Positions 28,658 to 37,639 of a DNA stretch of 64,000 bases are shown here, in pieces. The position numbers were made by a program, and so were the translations under genes. Location: contig NZ_CP034563.1 in assembly GCF_003970675.1 (NCBI RefSeq), forward strand, positions 372,001 through 436,000, given 5' to 3'. Source of the DNA: Flammeovirga pectinis. Its GTDB lineage: Bacteria > Bacteroidota > Bacteroidia > Cytophagales > Flammeovirgaceae. Each line of letters starts with the position of its first letter. Position 1 is the stretch's first letter. The notes beneath the pieces are model-generated. The model had not been told where the DNA came from. It searched no databases and saw nothing but the letters and a program-made list of their open reading frames with translations.

Positions 28658-29710
28658 TTAATAATTTGCGTAACCTAGAATACAAACAGCTACAATTAAT
28701 ACTGCTAATCCACCTAGTAGAATATTAAAAGGACCTTTTGCTCCTTTCCATTCTCCAGATCTGTATCCCCAAACGTTACTAATAATAAGTGCTAATCCTA
28801 ATAAAATTGGCCATCCAATTACAGGACCTAAATTTCCCATAAGTGCTGCTCCTTGTCCGTAAACACCAAGTGCTGCAAACCAGAATAAACCTGCTAAAAC
28901 TGACCATTTATATGCGTTACCGCTATTGGCCACCTGAAACGATGACCATGAATTATTTTGAACTAATTTAAAGACAGCATAACCACCGTTCATTACAAAT
29001 GCACCAAGAAGTACTACTACCCAAGCTACTAAACTTGCGTCTTTTGGATCTGCTCCAAAATTAGCTACTGCCGATGCCGCTACTGGTGCCGCATTAGAGA
29101 AACCTACATTTAAAAAGGCCGATAAAACACCACATGCAGTAGCAATTATTACACCTGCTTTTATAGATTTTTTAGGTGTTTGTATCTTAGGAGCAACGGC
29201 TACTAAAACATCACCATCTTCTTCTTCTGTATCTTCTTGCGTGTTATTTTGAACACTATCTCTTTTCACTCCTGCCACTGCAGTAATACCAACACCTACT
29301 AATAAGAGTGCTACTCCAGCTAAAACAGCTCCGATATTATCTGGTAATTTCTCCATTTGAAACAATGGAATTAATGAGCCTACAGATGCCGCAAGTCCCA
29401 TTACAATACCATAAGTTATAGATATGCCAGTATATTCTACACTAATACCAAATAAAATTCCCCCAATTCCCCACAGAAACCCATAGAGCATTGCCATTGT
29501 TAATACAGATGGATCTGTACCAGCAATAATTTCAAATGTTTCTGGAACAACTATTAAAGACCACACAATTGGAAAGGCTATCATGGCTACAAACGAATGT
29601 ACTAACCACCAATTCTCCCATTTCAGAGGAGCTATATGTTTCATTCCCAAACCAAAAGTTCCTTGAAAGAAGCTTGCGAATACAATTAATGTTATTGCTA
29701 AAAAATCCAT
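28658..29710 (-). CDS. RhaT-family sugar/proton symporter, likely anhydrogalactose uptake
   Basis: This 350-residue inner-membrane permease of the L-rhamnose/H+ symporter (RhaT) family has ten predicted hydrophobic segments. A charged cytoplasmic loop in the middle (about 150-172, rich in Asp and Glu, TQEDTEEEDGD) splits them. Family-type segments include the N-terminal MDFLAITLIVFASFFQGTFG, FLWGIGGILFGISVEYTG and the Asn/Gly-rich GNLGPVIGWPILLGLA. It is the first gene of the operon and lies 53 nt upstream of the cycloisomerase. Since the other four enzymes process anhydrogalactose, this protein probably brings that sugar into the cytoplasm. Rhamnose or fucose is the known substrate type of the family. 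Confidence 0.85.
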   Translation of the reverse strand: MDFLAITLIVFASFFQGTFGLGMKHIAPLKWENWWLVHSFVAMIAFPIVWSLIVVPETFEIIAGTDPSVLTMAMLYGFLWGIGGILFGISVEYTGISITYGIVMGLAASVGSLIPLFQMEKLPDNIGAVLAGVALLLVGVGITAVAGVKRDSVQNNTQEDTEEEDGDVLVAVAPKIQTPKKSIKAGVIIATACGVLSAFLNVGFSNAAPVAASAVANFGADPKDASLVAWVVVLLGAFVMNGGYAVFKLVQNNSWSSFQVANSGNAYKWSVLAGLFWFAALGVYGQGAALMGNLGPVIGWPILLGLALIISNVWGYRSGEWKGAKGPFNILLGGLAVLIVAVCILGYANY

Positions 29711-29875
29711 ACGCTATTTATATTAAAAAATTTATAATCAAATATGACACTTATTATTAGTGTTTATTTTACATATTTAAACCACTACAAACACTATTTT
29801 GACTTCATATCGATTTTGAATACTTTATATGATCAAAATAAGATCAATAGTCAAAAACTTGGTTTCCTAATTATT

Positions 29876-31921
29876 TTATTGTTTTAGACCAACTCTAGTT
29901 TCATACAAAGTATCTGATGTATATTTTACAGCATTTGTAAGTTGATCAAAAGGTTGATCTGTAATATCCACTAATCCAATTCTATAATTTTCGCCATCTT
30001 TTCTACCTGTTGTTAATTGATCTACCCACTGAAACCAATGTGCACCAATAATTTTCTCATGCTCCATTGCTCCTTTCATATAAGCCTTATAAAGATCTGC
30101 TTGATGTTCATCAGAAGTTGCATTTTGCAAACCATCTCCCCAAACACCTTTACTTGCAACACCAAAATGAAACTCTCCGATAATTACAGGTTTATCAGCA
30201 TTAAATAAGGGCTTAAAGTCAGAGACAGAATATCTATAAATATTAAAACTTACTACATCACAATACTTAGCTGCAGCCTCTTGTACAATGCTGTTTTTTT
30301 CCATAATCTGACCATGAATTCTACTTCCTAGATACAAGTGTCCTGGCATATATTCTTCAACCAACTCTTTTGATAACCTGTAGAAAGTTTCTGCATGATG
30401 ACGTAAAAAATCGTGCATATCCGTCTTAAAAGTATCATTGTATTTATTTATAGTTCTTACTTTTATAGTTTCGAAAGAAGTGAATGAACTTCCCCATTCT
30501 TTATTCAAATTATCAATAGAAGTATATTTTTTTCCTAAAAATTTTAACATCTCTTTTTTTGCCGCAACCGAATTTGGGGAGTTTAAAACAGCTAAAGGAA
30601 CAGTGTGATGCGTTTTTCCCCAATGAATCTCGTTCTGAACAAAAACACCTAAATTCCATTCATCTCCTTTATATTTATTCGCCATCATTTTTAACCTACG
30701 GCTAAGGTCTTCTTTAAATTCTTCTGAAAATGGATCAGGAACTTTATCAGCTTTCCCAAAATTGACAACATTAGGATGTACTATTAAGGTATAAGGCATT
30801 TTTTGTCCTTTTGTAACTTGCGACCACGCTCCGTATGTATTCATTCCCCAAGTATGCATTCTACCTAAAGAGACTTTTGGGTGAGTTGTCTTCCAATCTA
30901 AACCATATTTTCTAATTAGATTTCTTGAATGAAAATCAATTCCTTTCCATGTTTCAGCCTCTTTTAATAAACTACCTATATTACTAGATAATTCATTTTC
31001 AGTTAAAGTAGGAAACAGTTCTTTTCTACCTTGAGTAGGTGTTGCAGAACCTCCATTCACGCCTGTTACACCTATAGACCAAAAAAGGAATCCTTCAGGA
31101 TCTATAAAAAACCATTTGTCGTTATATTTTTTAACATAAAAATGACCTGTTGCTCCAAATTGAGGCCCATTTAACCAACCTCCATATTTATTAAATTCAA
31201 CATTGTCATATCCTTTATCAATAAATTTATGAAGATCCTTTTTCCCTTGTTTTGTCAACTCCTCAGTGTTAGGTACTTTATTCTCCCAAGTATCAGAAAT
31301 AAATTGACCCATATTATCAACAACAGGAAGGGGTAAATCGAAGTGAGGATGTTTACCAAATTCATAAGTATCTATTCCATAAGGAGCTTTTAATTTTATT
31401 GTTTCTGTTTTAGAAGAGGGTTTCTCCCAAGCTATTTTTACAGATACAAATGTTGTCTTTTTAAGGTCAAAAGCATCCCACCTTGGATGCATATCATAAG
31501 GGTACATTTTTAGATCACCTAAAGTAGTTACCCAGGTATCTTGCTTATCAAGGATTGGACGCATAAGAATTACCTTTCCTATTTTACGTTCCCCAGCTGC
31601 AAGTAAATATCTAGATTGTTGCTTCTTATATGTTGTCTTTCCACGAACTGTGATAAAATAATCTAGAGCTGCTTTCGATGAGTTATCAACTTCAATAGCT
31701 AAATTTTTATAATCACTTAAATCAAGAAAACATTTTGCATAATTAACCTTTAAAGTAATTTCTCCTTTTTTTCCTGATAATGGAATTTCTATCCAATCCT
31801 TTTCGTTATAATCGCAACCATTTTTTTGTAATACATTTTTTTTATTCTGTTGGCCAATAGTCGTAAATTGAAGGCCAAAAAATAAGAGGAATATAAAATA
31901 TAAGATAGTAATATTTTTCAT
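29876..31921 (-). CDS. secreted GH50 beta-agarase
   Basis: This 681-residue enzyme has a signal peptide (1-24, ending TTIGQQ). An N-terminal CBM-like beta-sandwich (about 40-190) precedes the TIM barrel. The acid/base is Glu431 in VFVQNEIHWG and the nucleophile is Glu583 in VIIGEFHFG. The conserved closing segment FQWVDQLTTGRKDGENYRIGLVD is split here as FQWVDQ and TGRKDGENYRIGLVDITD. These are hallmarks of glycoside hydrolase family 50, which cleaves beta-1,4 links in agarose, mostly releasing neoagarobiose or neoagarotetraose. It lies about 165 nt upstream of the anhydrogalactose operon on the same strand. The product would need a GH117 enzyme, not seen in this window, to release anhydrogalactose. 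Confidence 0.92.
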   Translation of the reverse strand: MKNITILYFIFLLFFGLQFTTIGQQNKKNVLQKNGCDYNEKDWIEIPLSGKKGEITLKVNYAKCFLDLSDYKNLAIEVDNSSKAALDYFITVRGKTTYKKQQSRYLLAAGERKIGKVILMRPILDKQDTWVTTLGDLKMYPYDMHPRWDAFDLKKTTFVSVKIAWEKPSSKTETIKLKAPYGIDTYEFGKHPHFDLPLPVVDNMGQFISDTWENKVPNTEELTKQGKKDLHKFIDKGYDNVEFNKYGGWLNGPQFGATGHFYVKKYNDKWFFIDPEGFLFWSIGVTGVNGGSATPTQGRKELFPTLTENELSSNIGSLLKEAETWKGIDFHSRNLIRKYGLDWKTTHPKVSLGRMHTWGMNTYGAWSQVTKGQKMPYTLIVHPNVVNFGKADKVPDPFSEEFKEDLSRRLKMMANKYKGDEWNLGVFVQNEIHWGKTHHTVPLAVLNSPNSVAAKKEMLKFLGKKYTSIDNLNKEWGSSFTSFETIKVRTINKYNDTFKTDMHDFLRHHAETFYRLSKELVEEYMPGHLYLGSRIHGQIMEKNSIVQEAAAKYCDVVSFNIYRYSVSDFKPLFNADKPVIIGEFHFGVASKGVWGDGLQNATSDEHQADLYKAYMKGAMEHEKIIGAHWFQWVDQLTTGRKDGENYRIGLVDITDQPFDQLTNAVKYTSDTLYETRVGLKQ

Positions 31922-32104
31922 CGAAATCTGTAGTAAATAGTTAAACTAAAAAATGCGTTATGTTATTAGTAATCACTTAAGCAAAGTACGAAAGGTAAAA
32001 GTGTGATTTGAACATTAAATGAACTTATATAAGCACATAATTGACTCAATAGGGTTAATACGCTCTCTAAATAGGTATAAAAGTAGAATTAGAGTAAAAA
32101 AAAA

Positions 32105-32128
32105 CATCCTTCTTCTAAAAAAAGGATG
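32105..32128 (-). terminator. terminator of the exonuclease gene
   Basis: Arms CATCCTT (32105-32111) and AAGGATG (32122-32128) are followed on the minus strand by a run of nine T (32096-32104). It lies about 50 nt past the exonuclease stop. Confidence 0.7.
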
Positions 32129-32180
32129 CCTATAGTATTATGAAATCATAAATGATTTTAAAGTCGATTCTTCCAAATTT

Positions 32181-32765
32181 TTACTTTATCAAATTGATTT
32201 CCTTTCTATTTAATAACTCAAAGAAGCACCTTGCTGTAGCTCGAACATCGTTCAATGCATCATGGGCTCCATCAAAGTTTTCGTTAAATAATATCTGATG
32301 TAATTCTTCTAGCTTAGGCCATTTATATTTCCCATAATTACCCGGAAGTTTACAGAAATCTACCGTTAAATCTTTAGTACAATATTTATTTGTTTTATGG
32401 CGCGTAAACTGACCGTAACGAATCATTTCTGCTCCTAAAACATTATGATCGTAACTCAAATTATGAGCAACTATATGCTGGCTTTTTTCAATATCCTGAA
32501 TAAATTCCTGAATTGCATTAGGCATAGGAATACCTTCTTTTACATTTTGTTCAGTTGAGTAACCATGGTCTATCCAAAATTTTTCTTTAGGAATAACCCA
32601 ACCATCAGGTTGAATCAATTGAGCATACTCTTTTACCAGTTCTTGTTTAGTATTATATAGCTGATATCCGAGTTGAATTATCCTTGGCCAATTGTCTACT
32701 TCTGTCATTGGAGCCTTCCAGTTTTTAGGTAAGCCTGTTGTTTCCGTATCAAAAAATAAATACAT
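32181..32765 (-). CDS. DEDDh-type 3'-5' exonuclease
   Basis: This 194-residue protein has the DnaQ/epsilon-like exonuclease fold. All acidic metal ligands are visible: Asp6 and Glu8 in FFDTETTG (Exo I), Asp106 in AHNLSYDHNVL (Exo II), and His168 plus Asp173 in HDALNDVRAT (Exo III, the DEDDh type). There is no polymerase or helicase domain, so it is a stand-alone nuclease that probably trims 3' ends of DNA or RNA. It forms a single-gene unit with its own terminator. Confidence 0.88.
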   Translation of the reverse strand: MYLFFDTETTGLPKNWKAPMTEVDNWPRIIQLGYQLYNTKQELVKEYAQLIQPDGWVIPKEKFWIDHGYSTEQNVKEGIPMPNAIQEFIQDIEKSQHIVAHNLSYDHNVLGAEMIRYGQFTRHKTNKYCTKDLTVDFCKLPGNYGKYKWPKLEELHQILFNENFDGAHDALNDVRATARCFFELLNRKEINLIK

Positions 32766-32951
32766 ATAATTTTCAGTTTATTTGCTACTAAAATAAGTAA
32801 TTTATATAGATAAAAAGCATTCTATTTGATACAATTTTAACGATATATTGTTCTATAATAAGTTAAAAGTAAAATATTAGACTAGAATCATACATATACA
32901 ACTAAAATAATCGTAAATTACGCTTCCGCTTTTAGTTAAGAAGATGGCTAA

Positions 32952-32981
32952 TTGAGGAATTAATATATATAAATATCTTTC
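32952..32981 (+). promoter_or_regulatory. probable Bacteroidetes-type promoter
   Basis: TTG (32952-32954), 19 nt, then TATCTTTC (32974-32981, seven of eight to TAnnTTTG). The -7 box ends 27 nt before the ATG at 33009. Confidence 0.45.
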
Positions 32982-33008
32982 ATCCCCATATCTCTAATAT
33001 TTAACAAT

Positions 33009-33266
33009 ATGGAAATCACTCTAGATTCGAAAAGTTACACACTACTCTTTGACACAGAAAAAGAGTTACATACAAATCGTCAATACCTAGCGTCGTCTAA
33101 TGGAAAGGTATATTCTAGATTATCTCTTTATAGTTACGATGTAGGAGAAAGTTTACCTGAGGGTGGAACTGTTGTTGCAATCGTTGATTATTCTACAATG
33201 AACAAATTTGTTGAAGAAGAAATTGCAAAACTTCCTAAAAGAACTAGAAAGAAGAAAGCTGAATAA
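33009..33266 (+). CDS. small hypothetical protein, 85 residues
   Basis: This is a soluble protein with alternating strands in its first 60 residues and a strongly basic C-terminal tail (KLPKRTRKKKAE), which could bind nucleic acid. It has no signal peptide and no motif I recognise. A promoter-like pair lies just upstream and a clear terminator just downstream, so it is a compact single-gene unit. Confidence 0.65.
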   Translation: MEITLDSKSYTLLFDTEKELHTNRQYLASSNGKVYSRLSLYSYDVGESLPEGGTVVAIVDYSTMNKFVEEEIAKLPKRTRKKKAE

Positions 33267-33294
33267 AGATAAACATCTTAATGATGTCTATAGA

Positions 33295-33329
33295 ATAGCA
33301 TTTCAATTAATTGAGATGCTATTTTTTTT
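33295..33329 (+). terminator. terminator of the 85-residue gene
   Basis: Arms ATAGCATTTCAA and TTGAGATGCTAT (one G-U pair) are followed by seven T. The stem lies 29 nt after the stop codon. Confidence 0.85.
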
Positions 33330-33367
33330 ATTCAAGAAGTTATATTTACAGAGAAACTGATGAATGG

Positions 33368-34363
33368 ATGAAAGAAGAACTTCAACTTTTAAAAAGAACG
33401 CAAATAGATACTTCATTATGGGATAGGTGTATTGAAGATTCTGTACAATCTGTTGTATTTGCCTTTTCTTGGTATCTTGATATTACCTCTCCAAATTGGT
33501 GGGCTGTTGTCTTAAAAAAAAATGAAGGCTATTTATGGGTGATGCCTCTCCCCGTTCTAAAAAGGCAAGGTTTCAATTTTATCAAAATGCCCCTTTTTAC
33601 ACATGAACTTGGTTACTTTTCTGTTTTAAAAAATGCAGCTGATTATACTCCTATTGCACTAAAACTCGTAAAAAAGAAAATCCCTTATTGTATTGATTAT
33701 ACATTCAATTCTAAAAATACTGTTGCCACTACTTTTTATGTTGAAGATATAGCACTTTCTTTAAACAACGCTTGGGAGAATATTTATGCTCAATTCTCCA
33801 AGGATAAAAAAATGAATATTAAACGTGGAATTAAGAGAAATAATGAGAAAATTGAACTTTCAGAAATAGATACTTTTCTTGATTTATTCGAAAAACATAC
33901 TGCCAAAAGAATAGGAGACATAGATATAAACTACATTAAAGATCAATTACAACAACTGTATAAAGCACTTGCTAAACATAATGCTATTTCAATTTTTGCA
34001 ACTACTGATAATAATACGCATGAATCTGTTTCCATATTTATCAAACATAAAAATCATTTTCAATATCTATTAAATACCGCAACGGAAGCTTCAAGGTCAA
34101 AAAATTCTAGAAATTATATTTTAAGTGAGTTTATTAAATCAAATCTTAATCAAGATACAACCCTCCATTTTGGAACTTATGTAAACTTATCGGATTTAGA
34201 TACTCATTACAAAAAACAACTTCGTCCTTATTTTGAGGGTTTCACTAAAGATAGAGTTTTGTTACCTGTCTTAAAGTGGAATAATTTACCTTGGTATATT
34301 AATCTTATTCACCTTTCTAAAAAGTTTATATTTAAACAATTATCTAGAATCAATTTCTTATAA
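33368..34363 (+). CDS. FemAB/GNAT-like acyltransferase-fold protein
   Basis: I take the ATG at 33368 (MKEELQLLKRTQ) as start, giving 331 residues. A TTG at 33311 would place the start inside the upstream terminator. The middle and C-terminal parts fit the FemAB-like GNAT group (GNAT_acetyltransf_6/BioF2-like). The helix FSKDKKMNIKRGIKRN (about 153-168) is the typical N-x-R-R/K-x-I-x-K style motif. Alternating strands and the segment HFGTYVNLSDLDTHYKKQL follow. Such proteins add acyl or aminoacyl groups to small molecules or cell-envelope precursors. No signal peptide is present. The substrate is unknown. Confidence 0.6.
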   Translation: MKEELQLLKRTQIDTSLWDRCIEDSVQSVVFAFSWYLDITSPNWWAVVLKKNEGYLWVMPLPVLKRQGFNFIKMPLFTHELGYFSVLKNAADYTPIALKLVKKKIPYCIDYTFNSKNTVATTFYVEDIALSLNNAWENIYAQFSKDKKMNIKRGIKRNNEKIELSEIDTFLDLFEKHTAKRIGDIDINYIKDQLQQLYKALAKHNAISIFATTDNNTHESVSIFIKHKNHFQYLLNTATEASRSKNSRNYILSEFIKSNLNQDTTLHFGTYVNLSDLDTHYKKQLRPYFEGFTKDRVLLPVLKWNNLPWYINLIHLSKKFIFKQLSRINFL

Positions 34364-34519
34364 ATTAAAATCAAATATATAGTAACATTCATAAATTATT
34401 TATTTGGTATCACTTTATAAGAGATAAATAGAAACGTTTATTTAGATAACTTCTCTTTCAAAATCTATTTTTGATAGAAATCAATCATTATATATTCTTT
34501 AACTACACAACTGACTGAC

Positions 34520-34527
34520 TATGTTTG
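34520..34527 (+). promoter_or_regulatory. -7 box of the 560-residue lipoprotein gene
   Basis: TATGTTTG matches TAnnTTTG and ends 26 nt before the ATG. No clear TTG is seen at the -33 distance. Confidence 0.35.
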
Positions 34528-34553
34528 CATTATAATTTTACATAAAAAATATA

Positions 34554-36236
34554 ATGAACAAAATCACAAAGTTTACCCTTAGGTCTGGTGTAGCTATGGC
34601 TGCAATCCTTTATCTTAATTCATGTGCTAACGACACAGAAATTTCTCCTGATACAACTTCTCACGACGTAGTAGTTTCTTTTACAGGTTTATCATCTATA
34701 ACTTCTAATATGCGTTCAAATGTAGAACATAATTACGTTACAAATGGCTATACAATTGTTGTAAATGGTGAAGAGGAATTTATTGGAGAAGTAGACATCA
34801 ATAGCTCAGTTACATTACATGATGTTACTGGAGATTTACAAATTGAAGTTTACAATGAAGAATTTAATACTAATAAAATAGACATTTCTGAAAGTGCTTA
34901 TTATGAAAGTGATGTTATTTCTGTACCTACCTCCGAAGGGAGTACAGAAATAAACATGAACTTAATGCAAGGAGCTGTATTGGTAAATAATTCGTCCGAA
35001 ATTAATTCAATTCACCTTTCTACTCAAAATCAAGAAGTAGCAATTAATGCTGATCAATTTTATTATGTAATAGGAGGTACAGATTACAACCTAAATATTC
35101 AAACTTCGCGCAATTTATTGACGGATCAGAATACAGCAATTGCTGGTAAGGCGGTTAGTTATAATGTAAACTTAGATACTCAACTAAGCTTTGTAAACGA
35201 ATCTTTTGATAATCCTTCTGATGGCTCTTTACAAACTGTAAATACTGTTATTAATTTAGATAACATTACGGGTGCTACAAATTTATATGCTAATACAGAT
35301 GGTTCCGTTTCTGGTACTTCTATAGCAATGCAAAATCTAGTATCTGCATACACTTTAACAGGAATGAATTCTGCAGATGCCATTGCAATTAATGCTTTAA
35401 CAGCTCCATCATATACAGTAACTACAACTGCCCCAAATCAGTACATGAACATGTATTTTTCTGATAATGCAGATGGTCTTGGTTCTTATGCAAGAGTAGA
35501 TGTTAGTAATGCATGGGAGGCTAGTACAGCTAAAAACTTCCAAGTTTATATTAATAACGAATATGCTACAGAATTTGCAACTTGGGAAGAAGTTCAAGAC
35601 TACTTTACAACTAACGGTATGGTTTACCTACAAACTAACCGTATTGATGGCTTAAAAGTAAATACAAACTATATTGTAAGAATGAAAAATGATGCGAAAG
35701 AAGCATTCGATTTTACGATTAATGATATAGTTATTGGTCAAAAAGTTGAAGGAACAACTCCTGTTCTAGCTACTTCAGCGATTACTGGAGCAACAGCTCT
35801 TTCAGCAGATATTATTACGGGTGCAGTTTCTGGTACTGCTGTTCAGAGAAAAGATAATACGTATCAAGTTTGGGCTTACGGTGCAACACTTTTAACTGAT
35901 AATGATGCTAAACTTGTTACAGAAGTAGCTCCTGCTTTTGCAGTAACAATACACCAACCTAACGTTGTTTCTTTCATGAATGTATACGTATCTACAGATG
36001 GTGTAAACAAAACTATAAGTATTAATACTAATGGAACTGTAGATTATGATGTGATTGCAGGTAGCCCATCAGCTTCGTATTCTTCTTGGAGTGAATATGC
36101 AAATGCTCACTCTACAGATGTAATTAGAACTGATGTTTTAGATGCAGGTAGAGTAAATACAAACTACATAATCCGTATGGGTGGTTCTGGAAATACATCA
36201 GGTTTTGATTTCACTTTAGAAGCTTTAAGCTACTAA
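34554..36236 (+). CDS. large lipoprotein with repeated domains
   Basis: This 560-residue lipoprotein has an N-terminal lipobox LYLNSC (Cys24). The sequence is poor in Cys and rich in Asn, Thr, Ser and Ile, as in surface beta-domain proteins. The C-terminal half contains two related units. In one, YMNMYFSDNADG … KVNTNYIVRM … FDFTI is seen around 300-395; in the other, FMNVYVSTDGVN … RVNTNYIIRM … FDFTLEAL around 475-560. The shared NTNYI(V/I)RM core is striking. I recognise no family. It is probably exposed on the outer membrane; the role (adhesion, ligand binding) is not known. A hairpin terminator follows. Confidence 0.7.
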   Translation: MNKITKFTLRSGVAMAAILYLNSCANDTEISPDTTSHDVVVSFTGLSSITSNMRSNVEHNYVTNGYTIVVNGEEEFIGEVDINSSVTLHDVTGDLQIEVYNEEFNTNKIDISESAYYESDVISVPTSEGSTEINMNLMQGAVLVNNSSEINSIHLSTQNQEVAINADQFYYVIGGTDYNLNIQTSRNLLTDQNTAIAGKAVSYNVNLDTQLSFVNESFDNPSDGSLQTVNTVINLDNITGATNLYANTDGSVSGTSIAMQNLVSAYTLTGMNSADAIAINALTAPSYTVTTTAPNQYMNMYFSDNADGLGSYARVDVSNAWEASTAKNFQVYINNEYATEFATWEEVQDYFTTNGMVYLQTNRIDGLKVNTNYIVRMKNDAKEAFDFTINDIVIGQKVEGTTPVLATSAITGATALSADIITGAVSGTAVQRKDNTYQVWAYGATLLTDNDAKLVTEVAPAFAVTIHQPNVVSFMNVYVSTDGVNKTISINTNGTVDYDVIAGSPSASYSSWSEYANAHSTDVIRTDVLDAGRVNTNYIIRMGGSGNTSGFDFTLEALSY

Positions 36237-36256
36237 ATAGAAAAAAAACAGATTAA

Positions 36257-36291
36257 AAAAGGAGTAATTGATTAAATCAGTTACTCCTTTT
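36257..36291. terminator. bidirectional terminator
   Basis: AAAAGGAGTAA (36257-36267) pairs with TTACTCCTTTT (36281-36291), and the loop holds a second short stem (TGATT/AATCA). It lies between convergent genes. Confidence 0.85.
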
Positions 36292-36310
36292 ACATTTAAA
36301 ATAGCTTATT

Positions 36311-37495
36311 TTATGCTATTACTTTATACTTTCTTTCCGAAAAGGTATATAAAAATATTCCTAAAAGAGAACAAAATATCATTACTAAAATTGGAGGGAA
36401 TAAAGTTCCGTTATTTAACGTACTTGCTGTTGCTCCTGCAAGAGAACCGACAATAATACCAACAACTCTCATTTGTGAGTTAGCCAAACCTGCTAAACTC
36501 TTATCAAATTTTTCTAAGGCAATTGTTGTTGCATTACCAGATATAAATCCAAGTGTAGAAACATGAAGCGTAATCATAGGTAAAATAAAATAGAAGTTAG
36601 GTTTAAATAAAATCAAACTAACTAATAGAATTACTAATGTGCTAATATGTACACTCAACCCAATATTCAACATTTTTTTAGGAGAATATTTTAATACCAA
36701 TTTAGAGTTTAACTTATTCATTATTATTAATGATAAGCCGTTTACACCAAACAATAAGGCAAATTGTTTCTCTGGAATATTAAAATACTCTTGATAAATA
36801 AATGGGGCAGTAGTTAAATATGTATACAAAGCTCCTGATGGAATTGCCATTGCAGCCATATAACCTAAAGCAGGTTTGTTACTGTATACCTTTTTAATCC
36901 CTTTAAAAAAAGAATGCCTATTCTCTTTTGGTGGTATCACATTCTCTAATCTTAACTGTAAGAAAACAAGAGTAAAAACACCATAAAGTGCTATAAAAAT
37001 AAATATACTATGCCAAGTGCTAAAATGTAAAAATGTAGCTCCTATAGATGGTGCTATTAATGGAGCTCCCATTGCAATCATCATTACTAGAGACATTACA
37101 CTCGCGGCCTCATTTCCTTCAAAATTATCTCTTACAATTGCTGCTACAGATACACCAACACAACCAGCTCCAATGCCTTGTAATGCTCTAAAAATATAGA
37201 AAATTTCTATCGATGGGGTGAAAATTAAAACAATACTACCAAGTACCGAAATAATTAACCCGAGAGAAACAATCCATTTTCTCCCTTTTATATCAGAAAA
37301 ATAACCTCCAAATAACTGACCTATTCCAAAGCCCAAAAAGAAGATACTCATGCTAATTTCAACACGCTGAAACGTTACGCCAAGTTCTTTACTTATTTGT
37401 GTTAGTGCTGGTAAACATGTATCTATATTAAAAGGTCCAATCATGGCTAGTAAGCCTAGCAATAATATAAACCTATTTCTCTCTTTACTATTCAT
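36311..37495 (-). CDS. MFS exporter of the Bcr/CflA type
   Basis: This 394-residue major facilitator is read from the ATG giving MNSKERNRF; an upstream Met would add nine residues. Twelve hydrophobic segments are visible. The first helix carries MIGPFNIDTCLPAL, the drug-exporter motif near TM1 of Bcr/CflA proteins. The loop between TM2 and TM3 has GYFSDIKGRKWIVS (MFS motif A), and RALQGIGAGCVGVS (motif C-like region) follows. Proteins of this type expel drugs such as bicyclomycin or small metabolites using the proton gradient. It is a single gene. Confidence 0.85.
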   Translation of the reverse strand: MNSKERNRFILLLGLLAMIGPFNIDTCLPALTQISKELGVTFQRVEISMSIFFLGFGIGQLFGGYFSDIKGRKWIVSLGLIISVLGSIVLIFTPSIEIFYIFRALQGIGAGCVGVSVAAIVRDNFEGNEAASVMSLVMMIAMGAPLIAPSIGATFLHFSTWHSIFIFIALYGVFTLVFLQLRLENVIPPKENRHSFFKGIKKVYSNKPALGYMAAMAIPSGALYTYLTTAPFIYQEYFNIPEKQFALLFGVNGLSLIIMNKLNSKLVLKYSPKKMLNIGLSVHISTLVILLVSLILFKPNFYFILPMITLHVSTLGFISGNATTIALEKFDKSLAGLANSQMRVVGIIVGSLAGATASTLNNGTLFPPILVMIFCSLLGIFLYTFSERKYKVIA

Positions 37496-37586
37496 TTTAA
37501 ATTCGATTAGGTATAAGACCACAAAGGTTACGTTATTAATAACTGTTTCAAAACCTCAATCAAGAATAGCTGTTAATACTTCTCAT

Positions 37587-37620
37587 AAAAAAAGCACCTT
37601 ACCATTTTTGATAAGATGCT
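37587..37620 (-). terminator. terminator of the GNAT gene
   Basis: AGCACCTTA (37593-37601) pairs with TAAGATGCT (37612-37620) with one G-U wobble, followed by seven T on the minus strand. Confidence 0.7.
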
Positions 37621-37639
37621 TTCTCTATTTATTTAATGT

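Noticed and set aside
33311-33367. Earlier TTG start for the FemAB/GNAT-like gene
   Set aside because: It lies in the right arm of the terminator of the previous gene, and the extra residues are an Arg/Tyr/Phe-rich stretch from that hairpin; ATG 33368 is more plausible.
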